DNA of 20,734 nt from an uncultured Allofournierella sp. (GTDB lineage Bacteria; Bacillota; Clostridia; Oscillospirales; Ruminococcaceae), in assembly GCA_944382705.1 (NCBI GenBank), contig CALWNE010000020.1, positions 1-20,734 of the forward strand. Direction: 5' to 3'. Made by a program: the position numbers and the translations under genes. The notes beneath the pieces are model-generated. The model searched no databases and was not told the origin of the DNA. It saw only the letters and a list, made by a program, of their open reading frames with translations. Within the stretch, counting starts at the first letter, position 1, and the number at the start of each line of letters is the position of its first letter. Shown here in pieces: positions 1-7,998 of the stretch.

Positions 1-624
1 TATATCAACCTGTCGGGCGGGGTGGGCATCCCCTACCGCCCCGGCCAGCGGGAAAACGACATCTACGCCATCGGCGAAGGGGTCCGCAAAAAGTTTGAGG
101 AGATCCTGGTCCCGGCCGGGATGGGGGATGTGGCCATCTTTACCGAGATGGGCCGGTTCATGACCGGGCCCTACGGCGCGCTGATCGCCACCGCCATCCA
201 TGAAAAGCACATCTACAAGGAGTATATCGGCCTGGACGCCTGCGCCGCCAACCTGATGCGTCCCGCCATGTATGGCGCTTACCACCACATTACGGTGCTG
301 GGCAAGGAGGATGCCCCCTGTGACCATGTATACGATGTAACCGGCGGCCTGTGCGAAAACAACGATAAATTTGCCATCGACCGTGCCCTGCCGGAAATTC
401 AGATTGGGGATGTGCTGGTCATTCACGACACCGGTGCCCATGGCTTTTCCATGGGTTACAACTACAACGGCAAGCTGCGCAGCGCAGAAGTGTTGCTGAA
501 GGAGGATGGCAGCCACGAGTTGATTCGCCGGGCAGAAACCGAGCTGGATTATTTCGCCTGCCTGGATAACACCCTCTATTTCCGTGCCATTCAGGCTATC
601 TTGAACAACGAACAGGAGGAATAA
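1..624 (+). CDS. lysA: Diaminopimelate decarboxylase, C-terminal part (5' end outside window)
   Basis: The reading frame is open from base 1, so the gene starts upstream of the window and only about 207 C-terminal residues are visible. LysA is a PLP-dependent enzyme that decarboxylates meso-diaminopimelate to lysine in the cytoplasm. Seen here are a glycine-rich phosphate-binding stretch (TEMGRFMTGPYG, where many homologues have EPGR), the GLCENNDKFA motif matching the family CE-S/N-x-D segment that closes the active site from the partner subunit, and the HDTGAHGFSMGYNYNGKLR stretch matching the conserved GAYG...YN element near the C-terminus. The stop lies 3 bases before the next start, so it is probably cotranscribed with the ABC transporter genes. 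EMGR instead of EPGR points to a less common subfamily. A related PLP fold-III decarboxylase is possible but less likely. Confidence 0.85.
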   Translation, partial: YINLSGGVGIPYRPGQRENDIYAIGEGVRKKFEEILVPAGMGDVAIFTEMGRFMTGPYGALIATAIHEKHIYKEYIGLDACAANLMRPAMYGAYHHITVLGKEDAPCDHVYDVTGGLCENNDKFAIDRALPEIQIGDVLVIHDTGAHGFSMGYNYNGKLRSAEVLLKEDGSHELIRRAETELDYFACLDNTLYFRAIQAILNNEQEE

Positions 625-627
625 AGG

Positions 628-1353
628 ATGCTCAGAATTGAACACTTTTCCAAAACCTACCCTGGGGGCAAGCGTGCCGTGGAGGATTTGAGCCTGGAGG
701 TAAAGCCGGGAGAGATTTACGGCTTTATTGGCCACAATGGCGCCGGTAAAACCACCACCATCCGTGCAGTGGCAGGGGTAATTAACTTTACCGAGGGCCG
801 CATCTGGGTGGCAGACCACGATGTACAAAAAGAAGGGGTAGAGGCAAAGCGTGCCATGGCTTTTTTGCCGGATAACCCGGATTTGTACGATTTCATGACC
901 GGCATCGGCTACCTGAATTTTATTGCCGATGTATACAACCTAAGTCAGCAGGAACGCACCCAGCGTATCCAGCGGTATGCGGATGGCTTTGAACTGACCC
1001 AGCAGCTGGGCAGCATGATTGGCAGCTACTCCCACGGAATGAAGCAAAAGCTGGCCCTCATCAGTGCCTTCATCCGCCAACCCAAGCTGCTGATTTTGGA
1101 TGAACCCTTTGTAGGATTGGACCCCCTGGCCTCCCATAAGCTCAAGGAATACCTGAAGGAGCTTTGCAGCCAGGGCGGAGCAGTGTTTTTTTCTACCCAT
1201 GTGCTGGAAATGGCCGAAAAACTCTGCCATCGGGTGGGAATTCTCAAGCAGGGCAGATTGATTTGTCAGGGTACCCTAGAGGAAATCACCGCCGGAGCCA
1301 CCCTGGAAGAACTGTTTTTACAGCAGGCCCAGGAGGTGGAGCAGAATGCATAG
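628..1353 (+). CDS. ABC transporter ATP-binding protein
   Basis: This is a 241-residue nucleotide-binding subunit of an ABC-2 type exporter. It carries Walker A GHNGAGKTT (about residues 35-43), the signature segment SYSHGMKQK (133-141, a variant of LSGGQ), Walker B LLILDEP (154-160, with catalytic Glu159) and the switch histidine in STHVLE (His191). The start ATG follows GGAGG in the lysA tail, and the gap to lysA is only 3 bases. It overlaps the following permease gene by 8 bases, which indicates translational coupling and a shared complex. The substrate cannot be read from the sequence; this ATPase class often drives export of peptides, drugs or membrane components. Confidence 0.9.
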   Translation: MLRIEHFSKTYPGGKRAVEDLSLEVKPGEIYGFIGHNGAGKTTTIRAVAGVINFTEGRIWVADHDVQKEGVEAKRAMAFLPDNPDLYDFMTGIGYLNFIADVYNLSQQERTQRIQRYADGFELTQQLGSMIGSYSHGMKQKLALISAFIRQPKLLILDEPFVGLDPLASHKLKEYLKELCSQGGAVFFSTHVLEMAEKLCHRVGILKQGRLICQGTLEEITAGATLEELFLQQAQEVEQNA

Positions 1354-2929
1354 TTTTTACCCAATCTTCCGCATCTCCCTTCAGGGCATGGTTCACAGCA
1401 TGGGATTTCGGCGGAGCAAACGCAGTAAAGCAGACCGAAGCGGCTGGCTGAATCTGCTGATGATACTGGGCTTGAACCTGCTGATGGCGGTACTCTATGG
1501 CCTGCCCATTCAGGCGTTTTTCAATGAGCAGGGGTTCCCGCTGCTGGGGCCTGCACTTATGGGGCTTATGGGGGCTTCTTTCTGCGTTCTGCTTACCCTT
1601 ACCGGTGCACGGGATGTGGTGTTCAATACCAAGGACATGGATTTGGTACTTAGCCTGCCGGTGGCAGGCACCACCATTATGGTGGCCCGGGTAGGTGCAT
1701 TGTATCTGGAGAATCTGGCCATTCAGCTTACCTGGAGTTTGACCGCCGCCATAGGCTGGGCGGTGCAGGGGATTTCCATGCCCTGGTTTTTTGTTCCGCT
1801 GTTATTGCCTGCCACTGCACTGGTGGCACTGCTGCCCACGATGGCAGCCCTTGTGGTAAGCTATCTGCTGGCCTGGGCCAGCGGCAAGCTGGCACGGCCT
1901 GCCCTGGTGGAGGGCTTGCTGTATCTGCTGGGAACCATGCTCTTTGTGGGGATTAGTCTGCTGGGCAGCGGCACATCGGAACAAGCGCTGGGCGATTTGA
2001 CGGATATGTGGCTGATACAGCCCTATGAATGGCTGACGCAGTCTGCTTTGGGTGATGCAAGGGCCTGGCTGCTGCTGGCGGTGCTTTGTTTGATGCCGGC
2101 AGGGGTGCTTTGCCTGGTGTTGGGCCGCTGCTACCGAACAATTCTGGCCTCTCTTTCGGTGCGTGTTTCCAAGGGTGGTTACCAGCTTACTGCCCAAAAG
2201 AATGGCGGCGTACTGTGGGGCTTTTTAAAAAAGGAAGCAAGCCGCTATGTAAATACCCCCATCTACCTGTTTAACACCGGTGTGGGCTTGCTGCTTTATT
2301 TGGCAGCAGGGGTGGCCTCTGTTTTTCAGGGCCAGCAGATGCTTCAAGTTCTGGCTGAGTCCGGCCTTCCGGTTAATCAGCTGCTGCCCATTGGAGCCGG
2401 ATTTGCCGGGTTTGTGCTGTCCATGACGGCCATCAGCGCCAGCTCCATCAGCCTGGAAGGCAACACCCTATGGATTCTTAAAACCTTGCCCATCTCCACC
2501 AAACAGCTGCTGCACAGCAAGGTGCTGTTTCACTGGCTGGTGTGTGCTCCCTTTATGCTGCTGGGCAGTGTTCTGCTGGGCATAGGATTTGGGGCAGATG
2601 CAGTTCAGGTTCTGCTGTTAACCGTTCTTTGCCTTGTGTACAGCTGGGTATCCGCTCAGTTGGGGCTGCTGGTAAATCTGCGCTGGCCCAAACTGGACGC
2701 AGTAAACCCCACAGTGGTGGTAAAGCAGTCGGCCGCCGTGGCGCTTTCCATGCTGGGGGATATACTGGAGCTGCTGCTGGCTGCGGCGGTTTGGTTCATT
2801 GGCGCCATGATGGGCAGCCAGCTGCTGGGCGGATGCCTGGCATTGGGCCTGCTGCTTTTGATGGGGCTGGTGCATCAGGTGATTTTGAACCAGTGGGGTA
2901 TAAAAACCATGGACTCGCTGGAAGTATAA
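1346..2929 (+). CDS. ABC-2 type transporter permease
   Basis: This 527-residue protein is very hydrophobic, with roughly a dozen membrane-spanning stretches in two halves separated by a basic cytoplasmic segment near residues 270-300 (rich in Lys/Arg, ending FLKKEASRYV). It is the membrane partner of the ATPase just upstream, with which it overlaps by 8 bases. AGGAGG at 1331-1336 sits 9 bases before the ATG. The segment NTKDMDLVLSLPVAG in the first half and NTLWILKTLPIS in the second half look like duplicated forms of the same motif, as in large two-domain ABC-2 permeases of Firmicutes. Substrate unknown. No obvious terminator follows; a new promoter begins 13 bases after the stop. Confidence 0.82.
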   Translation: MHSFYPIFRISLQGMVHSMGFRRSKRSKADRSGWLNLLMILGLNLLMAVLYGLPIQAFFNEQGFPLLGPALMGLMGASFCVLLTLTGARDVVFNTKDMDLVLSLPVAGTTIMVARVGALYLENLAIQLTWSLTAAIGWAVQGISMPWFFVPLLLPATALVALLPTMAALVVSYLLAWASGKLARPALVEGLLYLLGTMLFVGISLLGSGTSEQALGDLTDMWLIQPYEWLTQSALGDARAWLLLAVLCLMPAGVLCLVLGRCYRTILASLSVRVSKGGYQLTAQKNGGVLWGFLKKEASRYVNTPIYLFNTGVGLLLYLAAGVASVFQGQQMLQVLAESGLPVNQLLPIGAGFAGFVLSMTAISASSISLEGNTLWILKTLPISTKQLLHSKVLFHWLVCAPFMLLGSVLLGIGFGADAVQVLLLTVLCLVYSWVSAQLGLLVNLRWPKLDAVNPTVVVKQSAAVALSMLGDILELLLAAAVWFIGAMMGSQLLGGCLALGLLLLMGLVHQVILNQWGIKTMDSLEV

Positions 2930-2941
2930 CCGCCAGGCAGA

Positions 2942-2971
2942 TTGACAACTACTGGAAAAAGGGAGTATACT
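2942..2971 (+). promoter_or_regulatory. Promoter for coaD
   Basis: TTGACA (2942-2947) is followed after 18 bases by TATACT (2966-2971), a near-consensus vegetative promoter. The predicted start near 2978 gives a leader of about 125 bases before coaD. Confidence 0.7.
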
Positions 2972-3017
2972 TAACTACACACTTTGCTGTTTTTTGCAAA
3001 GAAACCAAACGATTCAG

Positions 3018-3059
3018 AGCCCGCCCCTCCCGGTTTGCTTGTCTGCGGTGGGACGGGCT
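3018..3059 (+). other. Long hairpin in the coaD 5' leader
   Basis: AGCCCG (3018-3023) pairs with CGGGCT (3054-3059). The stem continues inward through CCC/GGG and CC/GG with single mismatches, leaving a loop of about 16 bases. Only two T residues follow it, so it is not a clear terminator. It could be an attenuator, a weak terminator or an RNA stability element. Confidence 0.4.
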
Positions 3060-3103
3060 TTGTGCGGCCTGTGTGCCTGCGCCGAAAGGAAGCTGAACCA
3101 AGT

Positions 3104-3607
3104 ATGGAAAAACGCATTGCTCTTTGCCCCGGAAGTTTCGACCCCATCACCAAGGGACATCTGGATATCATCCAGCGGGCGGCTCGTCAGTTTGACCAGG
3201 TGATTGTACTGGTTATGGTGAACTACGCAAAAACCAACACTGCGTTCACCGGCCTGGAACGAGTGGAGATGGCCCGGCGGGTGACCAGAGATCTGCCCAA
3301 TGTTCAGGTGGATTTTTTTGAGGGCCTTTTGGCGGACTATGCAGCCAAAATTGGGGCCTGCACCATCGTAAAGGGTCTGCGCGCAGTGAGCGATTTTGAG
3401 TACGAATTTCAAATGGCACTCACCAATGCAAAACTTTGCCCCACCGCCGAAACAATGTTCATGACCACTGGCATCGAGTATATGTATCTGTCCTCCTCCA
3501 TGGTGCGGCAGGTGGCCAGTTTTGGCGGCGATATTTCCGCCTTTGTATGCCCCGAACTGGTGGAGGATATTAAAAACCGATTGGGCCCCAAAAAGGCTAA
3601 GGAGTAA
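3104..3607 (+). CDS. coaD: Phosphopantetheine adenylyltransferase
   Basis: This 167-residue enzyme transfers AMP from ATP to 4'-phosphopantetheine, giving dephospho-CoA, the penultimate step of coenzyme A synthesis. The N-terminus has the nucleotidyltransferase motif GSFDPITKGHLD (residues 10-21, with the conserved TxGH histidine at 19). The family segment VKGLRAVSDFEYE follows at 89-101, with the substrate-contacting Arg at 93, and then YLSSSMVRQ (128-136), which matches the ATP-binding ISSSxVR motif. The ATG at 3104 was chosen because the protein then begins MEKRIALCPGSFDP, as the family does; AAAGGA lies 13 bases upstream. An in-frame ATG at 2984 would add an unrelated, leader-encoded tail. 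It has its own promoter and a strong terminator. Confidence 0.95.
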   Translation: MEKRIALCPGSFDPITKGHLDIIQRAARQFDQVIVLVMVNYAKTNTAFTGLERVEMARRVTRDLPNVQVDFFEGLLADYAAKIGACTIVKGLRAVSDFEYEFQMALTNAKLCPTAETMFMTTGIEYMYLSSSMVRQVASFGGDISAFVCPELVEDIKNRLGPKKAKE

Positions 3608-3673
3608 CCCCTGCCCCGGCACAGAAGGATGGACTGCCTTCGGTGGGGAACAGCCAGTTTTTTAAAAGCAATC

Positions 3674-3720
3674 AAAGCCCCCGTTCCGGCCTGTAAAAAG
3701 GGCAGGAGCGGGGGCTTTTT
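3674..3720 (+). terminator. Rho-independent terminator after coaD
   Basis: AAAGCCCCCG pairs with CGGGGGCTTT, and the stem extends inward through TTCC/GGAG. TTTTT follows directly. Confidence 0.85.
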
Positions 3721-3742
3721 GCGGTAATCCTGATTTAAGCAT

Positions 3743-3774
3743 TAAAAAATGGGACCGTCAAAGAACGGTCCCAT
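3743..3774 (-). terminator. Rho-independent terminator after ridA
   Basis: The 10-bp perfect stem ATGGGACCGT / ACGGTCCCAT has a 6-base loop and is followed on the minus strand by a run of T (the A-run at 3744-3749). It lies 6 bases beyond the ridA stop. Confidence 0.85.
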
Positions 3775-3779
3775 TCAGA

Positions 3780-4148
3780 TTATTTCTCAGCAATTGCTTC
3801 GATTTCGCACAGGGCGCCCTTGGGCAGGTCCTTTACAGCAACGCAGCTGCGGGCGGGCTTGGAGGTGAAATACTTGGCGTACACCTCGTTAAAAGCAGCG
3901 AAATCGCTGATGTTGGCCAGGAAGCAGGTGGTTTTTACAACCTTGTCCATGCCGGTGCCGGCAGCTTCCAGAATGGCAGCCACATTCTTGCAGCTCCACT
4001 CAGCCTGTGCAGCAATGCCCTCAGGCATGGTGCCGGTAGCGGGGTCAACAGGCAGCTGGCCAGAAGTGATAACCAGGCCTGCAACCTCGTAAGCCTGGGA
4101 GTAGGGGCCGATTGCGCCCGGAGCGTTTTTGGTATCAACAACGATCAT
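3780..4148 (-). CDS. ridA: RidA family enamine/imine deaminase
   Basis: This 122-residue protein of the YjgF/YER057c/UK114 family hydrolyses reactive enamine and imine intermediates made by PLP enzymes such as threonine dehydratase, protecting the cell from 2-aminoacrylate damage. The family signature is clear: GPYSQAY near the start (14-20), SGQLPVDPATG (29-39), the substrate carboxylate-binding Arg100 in PARSCVAV and the catalytic-site Glu117 in CEIEAIA. Length is typical for the homotrimeric enzyme. AAGGAGG lies just upstream of the ATG, with a promoter about 75 bases upstream and a terminator just past the stop, so it is a single-gene unit. The exact substrate cannot be told from sequence. 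Confidence 0.93.
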   Translation of the reverse strand: MIVVDTKNAPGAIGPYSQAYEVAGLVITSGQLPVDPATGTMPEGIAAQAEWSCKNVAAILEAAGTGMDKVVKTTCFLANISDFAAFNEVYAKYFTSKPARSCVAVKDLPKGALCEIEAIAEK

Positions 4149-4217
4149 TGGGAAAGCCTCCTTAAGAAGTAAATATAAAACTTGCCGGCAATTCCACAGA
4201 GTTGCCGTACTGCAATA

Positions 4218-4246
4218 AGTATAGCAGTTTTTGTGTGGAAAATCAA
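4218..4246 (-). promoter_or_regulatory. Promoter for ridA
   Basis: On the minus strand TTGATT (4246-4241) is followed after 17 bases by TATACT (4223-4218). The predicted transcript starts about 60 bases before the ridA ATG. Confidence 0.65.
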
Positions 4247-4321
4247 TACAAAAGTACTACTATACAAAGGCTTTTCGGCAAAAAGTCCTGAACGATGCAA
4301 AGGGAAGGCAGGTAGCCCTGC

Positions 4322-4354
4322 AAAAAAGACCGCCCGGATTTGCCGAGCGGTCTT
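4322..4354 (-). terminator. Rho-independent terminator after the CorC-like gene
   Basis: A 12-bp stem (AAGACCGCTCGG with CCGGGCGGTCTT, one G-T pair) and a 5-base loop are followed on the minus strand by a T run. Confidence 0.85.
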
Positions 4355-4370
4355 AAAGTATTGCAGTGGG

Positions 4371-5714
4371 TTATTCCTCGTCTGTAGCAATGGCAGATTT
4401 AGGGATGCGCTGCACCAAAGCATTCTCCAGCCGGTGATCCCGCACCTGAGCCTTCAGAATGCGCAGGGGAGGAATCTCCAGAACAAAATCATCACAGTCC
4501 TTGGGCACAAAGCCGTAGTGGCCAAACACATAGCCGCCAAAGGTATCGTAGGTGTCCAGCTCATCTTCGGAAAGATCCATGGAAAGCTGGCGAGATACCT
4601 CCTTCAGCGAAGCAGCACCCTGGATGCGCCAGCTGGTTTCGTCCACCATCTCGATGTCCACCGGTTCCACTGCGGCCTTTTCGGCATCGTCCTCCAAATC
4701 GCCCACCAGCTGCTCCAGCAGGTCGTTCATGGTCACAATGCCCATCACACCGCCGTATTCGTCCAGCACAACAGCAAAATGGTTGCGGTTCTTTTTCATC
4801 TGCTGGAACAGAATGTCCGCTTTCAGATGCTCCGGCACAAAGAAGGCCGGTTTTACTGCCTTTTGCAGCACCTTTTCCCGTGTGCGGTTGTCCATGCGGA
4901 AGTAGTCTCGTGCGCTGAGTACGCCTACAATGTTATCGGTGGAGCCGTCGCATACCGGGTAGCGGGCAAAACGGGTGGTACGAAGAATACGGTCCCATTC
5001 TTCGTCGCTTTCCTCGGTCCACAGCACCACCATGTCGGTGCGGTGGGTGGAGAATTCGCCCACCGTCAAATCATCGAACTCAAATACATTTTGAATGAAC
5101 TCCCGCTCCTTTTGGTCAATGACGCCTTTTTCGCTGCCGGCATCCACCATCATGCGGATTTCTTCCTCGCTTACTTCCTCGTCCTCTGCGTTGGGGTCCA
5201 GGCCAAACAGGCGCAATACCATATTGGTGGAAACCGTGAGCACCCACACAATGGGCGAGGCCAGCTTGGACAGCAGAGAAATCAGGCTTGCCATGGCCAG
5301 CGCCAGCTGTTCGGCCTTTTTCATGGCCAAGCGCTTGGGCACCAGTTCGCCAAACACCAGGGTAAAGTAAGACAGAATCAGGGTGACCAGAATCAGCGAA
5401 ACGGACTGGAGCACACCCAGAGGCACAGGCAGGAAGGAAAGGCTCTGGGCCAATGTGCCGGCAAAGTTTTCGGCAGCAAAGGCACTGCCCAAAAAGCCGG
5501 ACAGGGTAATGGCAGCCTGAATGGTGGCCAAAAAGCGGGCGGGCTGGCTGGTGAGCTGTGCCAGCCGTTTGGCACGCTTGTTGCCCTGGGCCACCAGCTG
5601 GGCCAGTTTGGTGTCGTTTACCGACAGTACCGCAATTTCAGCGCAGGCAAACACTGCGTTCAGGGCAATCAAAATAACCTGTAATAAAATCTGCCATATA
5701 ATAGGGCTTTCCAT
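4371..5714 (-). CDS. CorC/HlyC family membrane protein (CNNM domain, CBS pair)
   Basis: This 447-residue protein has the standard CNNM/CorC layout. An N-terminal DUF21 membrane domain with about four hydrophobic segments covers residues 1-180. A CBS pair follows, its second copy containing VVLDEYGGVMGIVTMNDLLE. The C-terminal CorC_HlyC domain contains TYDTFGGYVFGHYGFVPK. Members are linked to magnesium and other divalent cation export or homeostasis at the cytoplasmic membrane; the old hemolysin label is historical. The start at 5714 (MESPIIW) was chosen because GGAGG lies 13 bases before it, whereas an in-frame ATG at 5750 has no ribosome binding site. A strong minus-strand promoter lies about 320 bases upstream, so the leader is unusually long. 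Confidence 0.88.
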   Translation of the reverse strand: MESPIIWQILLQVILIALNAVFACAEIAVLSVNDTKLAQLVAQGNKRAKRLAQLTSQPARFLATIQAAITLSGFLGSAFAAENFAGTLAQSLSFLPVPLGVLQSVSLILVTLILSYFTLVFGELVPKRLAMKKAEQLALAMASLISLLSKLASPIVWVLTVSTNMVLRLFGLDPNAEDEEVSEEEIRMMVDAGSEKGVIDQKEREFIQNVFEFDDLTVGEFSTHRTDMVVLWTEESDEEWDRILRTTRFARYPVCDGSTDNIVGVLSARDYFRMDNRTREKVLQKAVKPAFFVPEHLKADILFQQMKKNRNHFAVVLDEYGGVMGIVTMNDLLEQLVGDLEDDAEKAAVEPVDIEMVDETSWRIQGAASLKEVSRQLSMDLSEDELDTYDTFGGYVFGHYGFVPKDCDDFVLEIPPLRILKAQVRDHRLENALVQRIPKSAIATDEE

Positions 5715-5823
5715 AATAAAATCAGTTCCTCCAATAATTTTAAGATTCATACTAGCTGCTTACAGGGGGCGTTTCTGCCCAGGGTGGGCAAAAGCGAGGG
5801 TACAAGAGCAGGTGGGTTTGCTG

Positions 5824-5946
5824 CTAAAGCAATCGCTTTAAACGCAAAAAGACACGCCCGTGTTCCATGGCAATGAAACACAGGTGTGCCTGTAAATCTA
5901 CGCTATTCAGGGTACTACTGGCAGGTTCGCCGCCGTTGTCGTCCAT
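5824..5946 (-). CDS. Possible small protein, 40 aa, in the leader of the CorC-like gene
   Basis: An ORF from ATG 5946 to TAG 5824 begins MDDNGGEPASSTLNS and ends in the basic, hydrophobic HGRVFLRLKRLL. AGGAG lies about 13 bases upstream, the same spacing seen for the CorC-like gene that follows 109 bases later. It sits downstream of a strong promoter on the same strand. I do not recognise it. It could be a leader peptide that couples to expression of the downstream gene, a standalone small protein, or chance; no homology evidence is available. Confidence 0.35.
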   Translation of the reverse strand: MDDNGGEPASSTLNSVDLQAHLCFIAMEHGRVFLRLKRLL

Positions 5947-6038
5947 GATTTTGCTTCTGCTCCTATTTCACAGGGCCGGCAAAGGCCCTTTATCGATTTG
6001 CAGCACAGAGCTATGCCAGCCGCTGCTGCATAAATTTA

Positions 6039-6067
6039 AGTATAGCCAGACCAGCCCAATCTGTCAA
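6039..6067 (-). promoter_or_regulatory. Strong promoter upstream of the CorC-like gene
   Basis: On the minus strand a perfect TTGACA (6067-6062) is followed by a 17-base spacer and TATACT (6044-6039). It is the only strong minus-strand promoter I see upstream of the CorC-like gene and gives a leader of about 320 bases. Apart from a possible small ORF and short hairpins (GGGCC/GGCCC; TGCCCA/TGGGCA), I see no known riboswitch in that leader. Confidence 0.7.
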
Positions 6068-6262
6068 CCTAAAATAGGGATTTTTTTCCTGTTTACACAA
6101 AATGTGCTCCTTGCTGCGCGCAAATCCAGGCAAAAACAAGTCCCGTTTCGGTTGCTTTCAACAGTATCCGCTATGAAATCGGCACTTTCCTATGGGATTT
6201 TGTAAAAACCGTGGGCTGCGGCTGTTTTTTTACTGTTTTTTGTTTTCTTACTGCAAAACTTA

Positions 6263-6271
6263 TGCTATAAT
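6263..6271 (+). promoter_or_regulatory. Extended -10 promoter for guaA
   Basis: TGCTATAAT is a perfect -10 box with a TGn extension. The -35 region is T-rich and poor in consensus. The predicted start near 6278 leaves a leader of about 44 bases, too short for a purine riboswitch. Confidence 0.65.
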
Positions 6272-6321
6272 CATGGGTAAACCCGCAAGAGCATAACCAT
6301 TCAGTTTAGGGAGGAACATCA

Positions 6322-7863
6322 ATGGCAGAGACCATTTTAGTTGTGGATTTTGGTGGTCAGTATAACCAGCTGATCGCTCGTCGTGTGCGTGAGTGCCATG
6401 TGTACAGCGAGATTGTATCGTACACCAAGGCCCTGGAGGCCATCCAGGAAAAAAAGCCTGCCGGCATCATCTTTACTGGCGGCCCCAACAGCGTATATTT
6501 GGAGGATTCTCCCTCCATCAGCACCCAGGTGTTTGAAATGGGTATCCCTGTGCTGGGCATCTGCTATGGCTCTCAGCTCATGATGCACCTGCTGGGCGGC
6601 CGTGTTTGCCGTGCCCCCGAGCGGGAATACGGCAAAACCGAAGTGACCGTAAACACCGCCAGCAAGCTGTTTGAAAATGTAAACGAAAAAACCATCTGCT
6701 GGATGAGCCATAACGATTACATCGAAACCGTGGCTCCCGGCTTTGCAATTACTGCTCATACCGAAAACTGCCCCGTGGCTGCGGTGGAGTGCGTGGAGCG
6801 TGGCCTGTATGCAGTGCAGTTCCATCCTGAGGTTCTCCATACCCAGGAGGGCACCAAGATGCTGTCCAACTTTGTATACAATGTGTGCGGCTGCAAGGGC
6901 GAGTGGACCATGGACTCCTTTGTGGAAAAGTCCATCCTGGCTATCCGTGAAAAGGTAGGCAACGGTCGAGTTCTGTGTGCTCTGTCCGGCGGCGTGGACA
7001 GCTCTGTGGCTGCCGTTATGCTGGCCAAGGCTGTGGGCAAGCAGCTCACCTGCGTGTTTGTGGACCACGGTCTGCTGCGCAAAAACGAGAGCGAGGAGGT
7101 TTGCGGCGTATTTGGTCCCGAAGGCGAGTACGACCTGAACTTCATCTGCGTAAATGCCCGCCAGCGTTTCTACGACAAGCTGAAGGGTGTAGCTGACCCC
7201 GAAACCAAGCGTAAAATCATTGGCGAGGAATTCATCCGTGTATTCGAGGAAGAAGCCAAAAAGATTGGCGCTGTGGATTTCCTGGTACAGGGCACCATCT
7301 ACCCCGATGTGGTGGAAAGCGGCGTAGGCGGCGAGAGCACCGTTATCAAGAGCCATCACAATGTGGGCGGTCTGCCTGACTATGTGGATTTCAAGGAAAT
7401 CATCGAGCCTCTGCGTGACCTGTTTAAGGACGAAGTACGCAACGCAGGCCGTGAGCTGGGCATTCCCGAGTACCTGGTAAGCCGTCAGCCCTTCCCCGGT
7501 CCTGGTCTGGCCATCCGTATCATCGGTGAAGTAACCGAAGAAAAAATCAAGATGGTACAGGACGCCGACGCCATCTGGCGTGAGGAGATTGCAGCTGCTG
7601 GCGAGGATAAGAATCTGGGTCAGTATTTCGCAGCCCTCACCAATATGCGCAGCGTAGGCGTAATGGGCGACGAGCGTACCTACGATTACGCCATCGCACT
7701 GCGTGCAGTTACCACCACCGACTTTATGACTGCCGAGCCCGCCTACCTGCCTTGGGATCTGGTGGCTAAAGTCACCAGCCGCATCGTAAACGAGGTTCCC
7801 CATGTAAACCGCGTTATGTACGACTGCACCGGTAAGCCCCCGGCAACTATTGAGTTCGAATAA
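6322..7863 (+). CDS. guaA: GMP synthase (glutamine-hydrolysing)
   Basis: This 513-residue enzyme converts XMP to GMP using ATP and glutamine, the last step of guanine nucleotide synthesis. The N-terminal class I glutamine amidotransferase domain (about 1-190) has the nucleophile Cys81 in GICYGSQ and the rest of the triad, His168 and Glu170, in FHPEV. The ATP pyrophosphatase domain has the PP-loop SGGVDSS (222-228). The C-terminal dimerisation domain contains the family segment RQPFPGPGLAIRIIGE and ends with a conserved TGKPPATIEFE tail. Length and motifs are complete. GGGAGG precedes the ATG, and the gene is monocistronic, followed by hairpins and a shared terminator. Confidence 0.97.
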   Translation: MAETILVVDFGGQYNQLIARRVRECHVYSEIVSYTKALEAIQEKKPAGIIFTGGPNSVYLEDSPSISTQVFEMGIPVLGICYGSQLMMHLLGGRVCRAPEREYGKTEVTVNTASKLFENVNEKTICWMSHNDYIETVAPGFAITAHTENCPVAAVECVERGLYAVQFHPEVLHTQEGTKMLSNFVYNVCGCKGEWTMDSFVEKSILAIREKVGNGRVLCALSGGVDSSVAAVMLAKAVGKQLTCVFVDHGLLRKNESEEVCGVFGPEGEYDLNFICVNARQRFYDKLKGVADPETKRKIIGEEFIRVFEEEAKKIGAVDFLVQGTIYPDVVESGVGGESTVIKSHHNVGGLPDYVDFKEIIEPLRDLFKDEVRNAGRELGIPEYLVSRQPFPGPGLAIRIIGEVTEEKIKMVQDADAIWREEIAAAGEDKNLGQYFAALTNMRSVGVMGDERTYDYAIALRAVTTTDFMTAEPAYLPWDLVAKVTSRIVNEVPHVNRVMYDCTGKPPATIEFE

Positions 7864-7914
7864 TTTCAAAGCCTGAAAAAACCGCATAGTTAAGCGGTCT
7901 CTTGGCTTTTGAAA
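7864..7914 (+). other. Nested hairpins after guaA
   Basis: TTTCAAAGCC (7864-7873) pairs with GGCTTTTGAAA (7904-7914, one bulged T) and encloses ACCGC/GCGGT (7881-7885 / 7894-7898). No T run follows. It may stabilise the guaA mRNA 3' end upstream of the true terminator. Confidence 0.45.
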
Positions 7915-7956
7915 TGCCTCATGGCACCCATTGGGCAACATTTTTGCAGCATTCAT

Positions 7957-7998
7957 AAAAAAGAGCTGCCTGATTCTATAAATCAGGCAGCTCTTTTT
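7957..7998. terminator. Bidirectional terminator between guaA and the DUF4357 gene
   Basis: A long perfect stem (GAGCTGCCTGATT with AATCAGGCAGCTC, 5-base loop) is flanked by an A run and a T run, so it can stop transcription from both sides. It overlaps the stop of the minus-strand gene by two bases. Confidence 0.85.

Noticed and set aside
4182..5684. 500-residue plus-strand ORF antisense to the CorC-like gene
   Set aside because: It mirrors codons of the real gene on the other strand and is rich in His, Gln and Gly with no domain. The minus-strand gene has clear motifs, ribosome binding site, promoter and terminator.
5867..6205. 112-residue plus-strand ORF upstream of guaA
   Set aside because: No ribosome binding site, low-complexity text, and it overlaps the strong minus-strand promoter and leader of the CorC-like gene.
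6272..6321. Purine riboswitch before guaA
   Set aside because: The leader from the predicted start is only about 44 bases, and no aptamer-like pairing or conserved core is visible.
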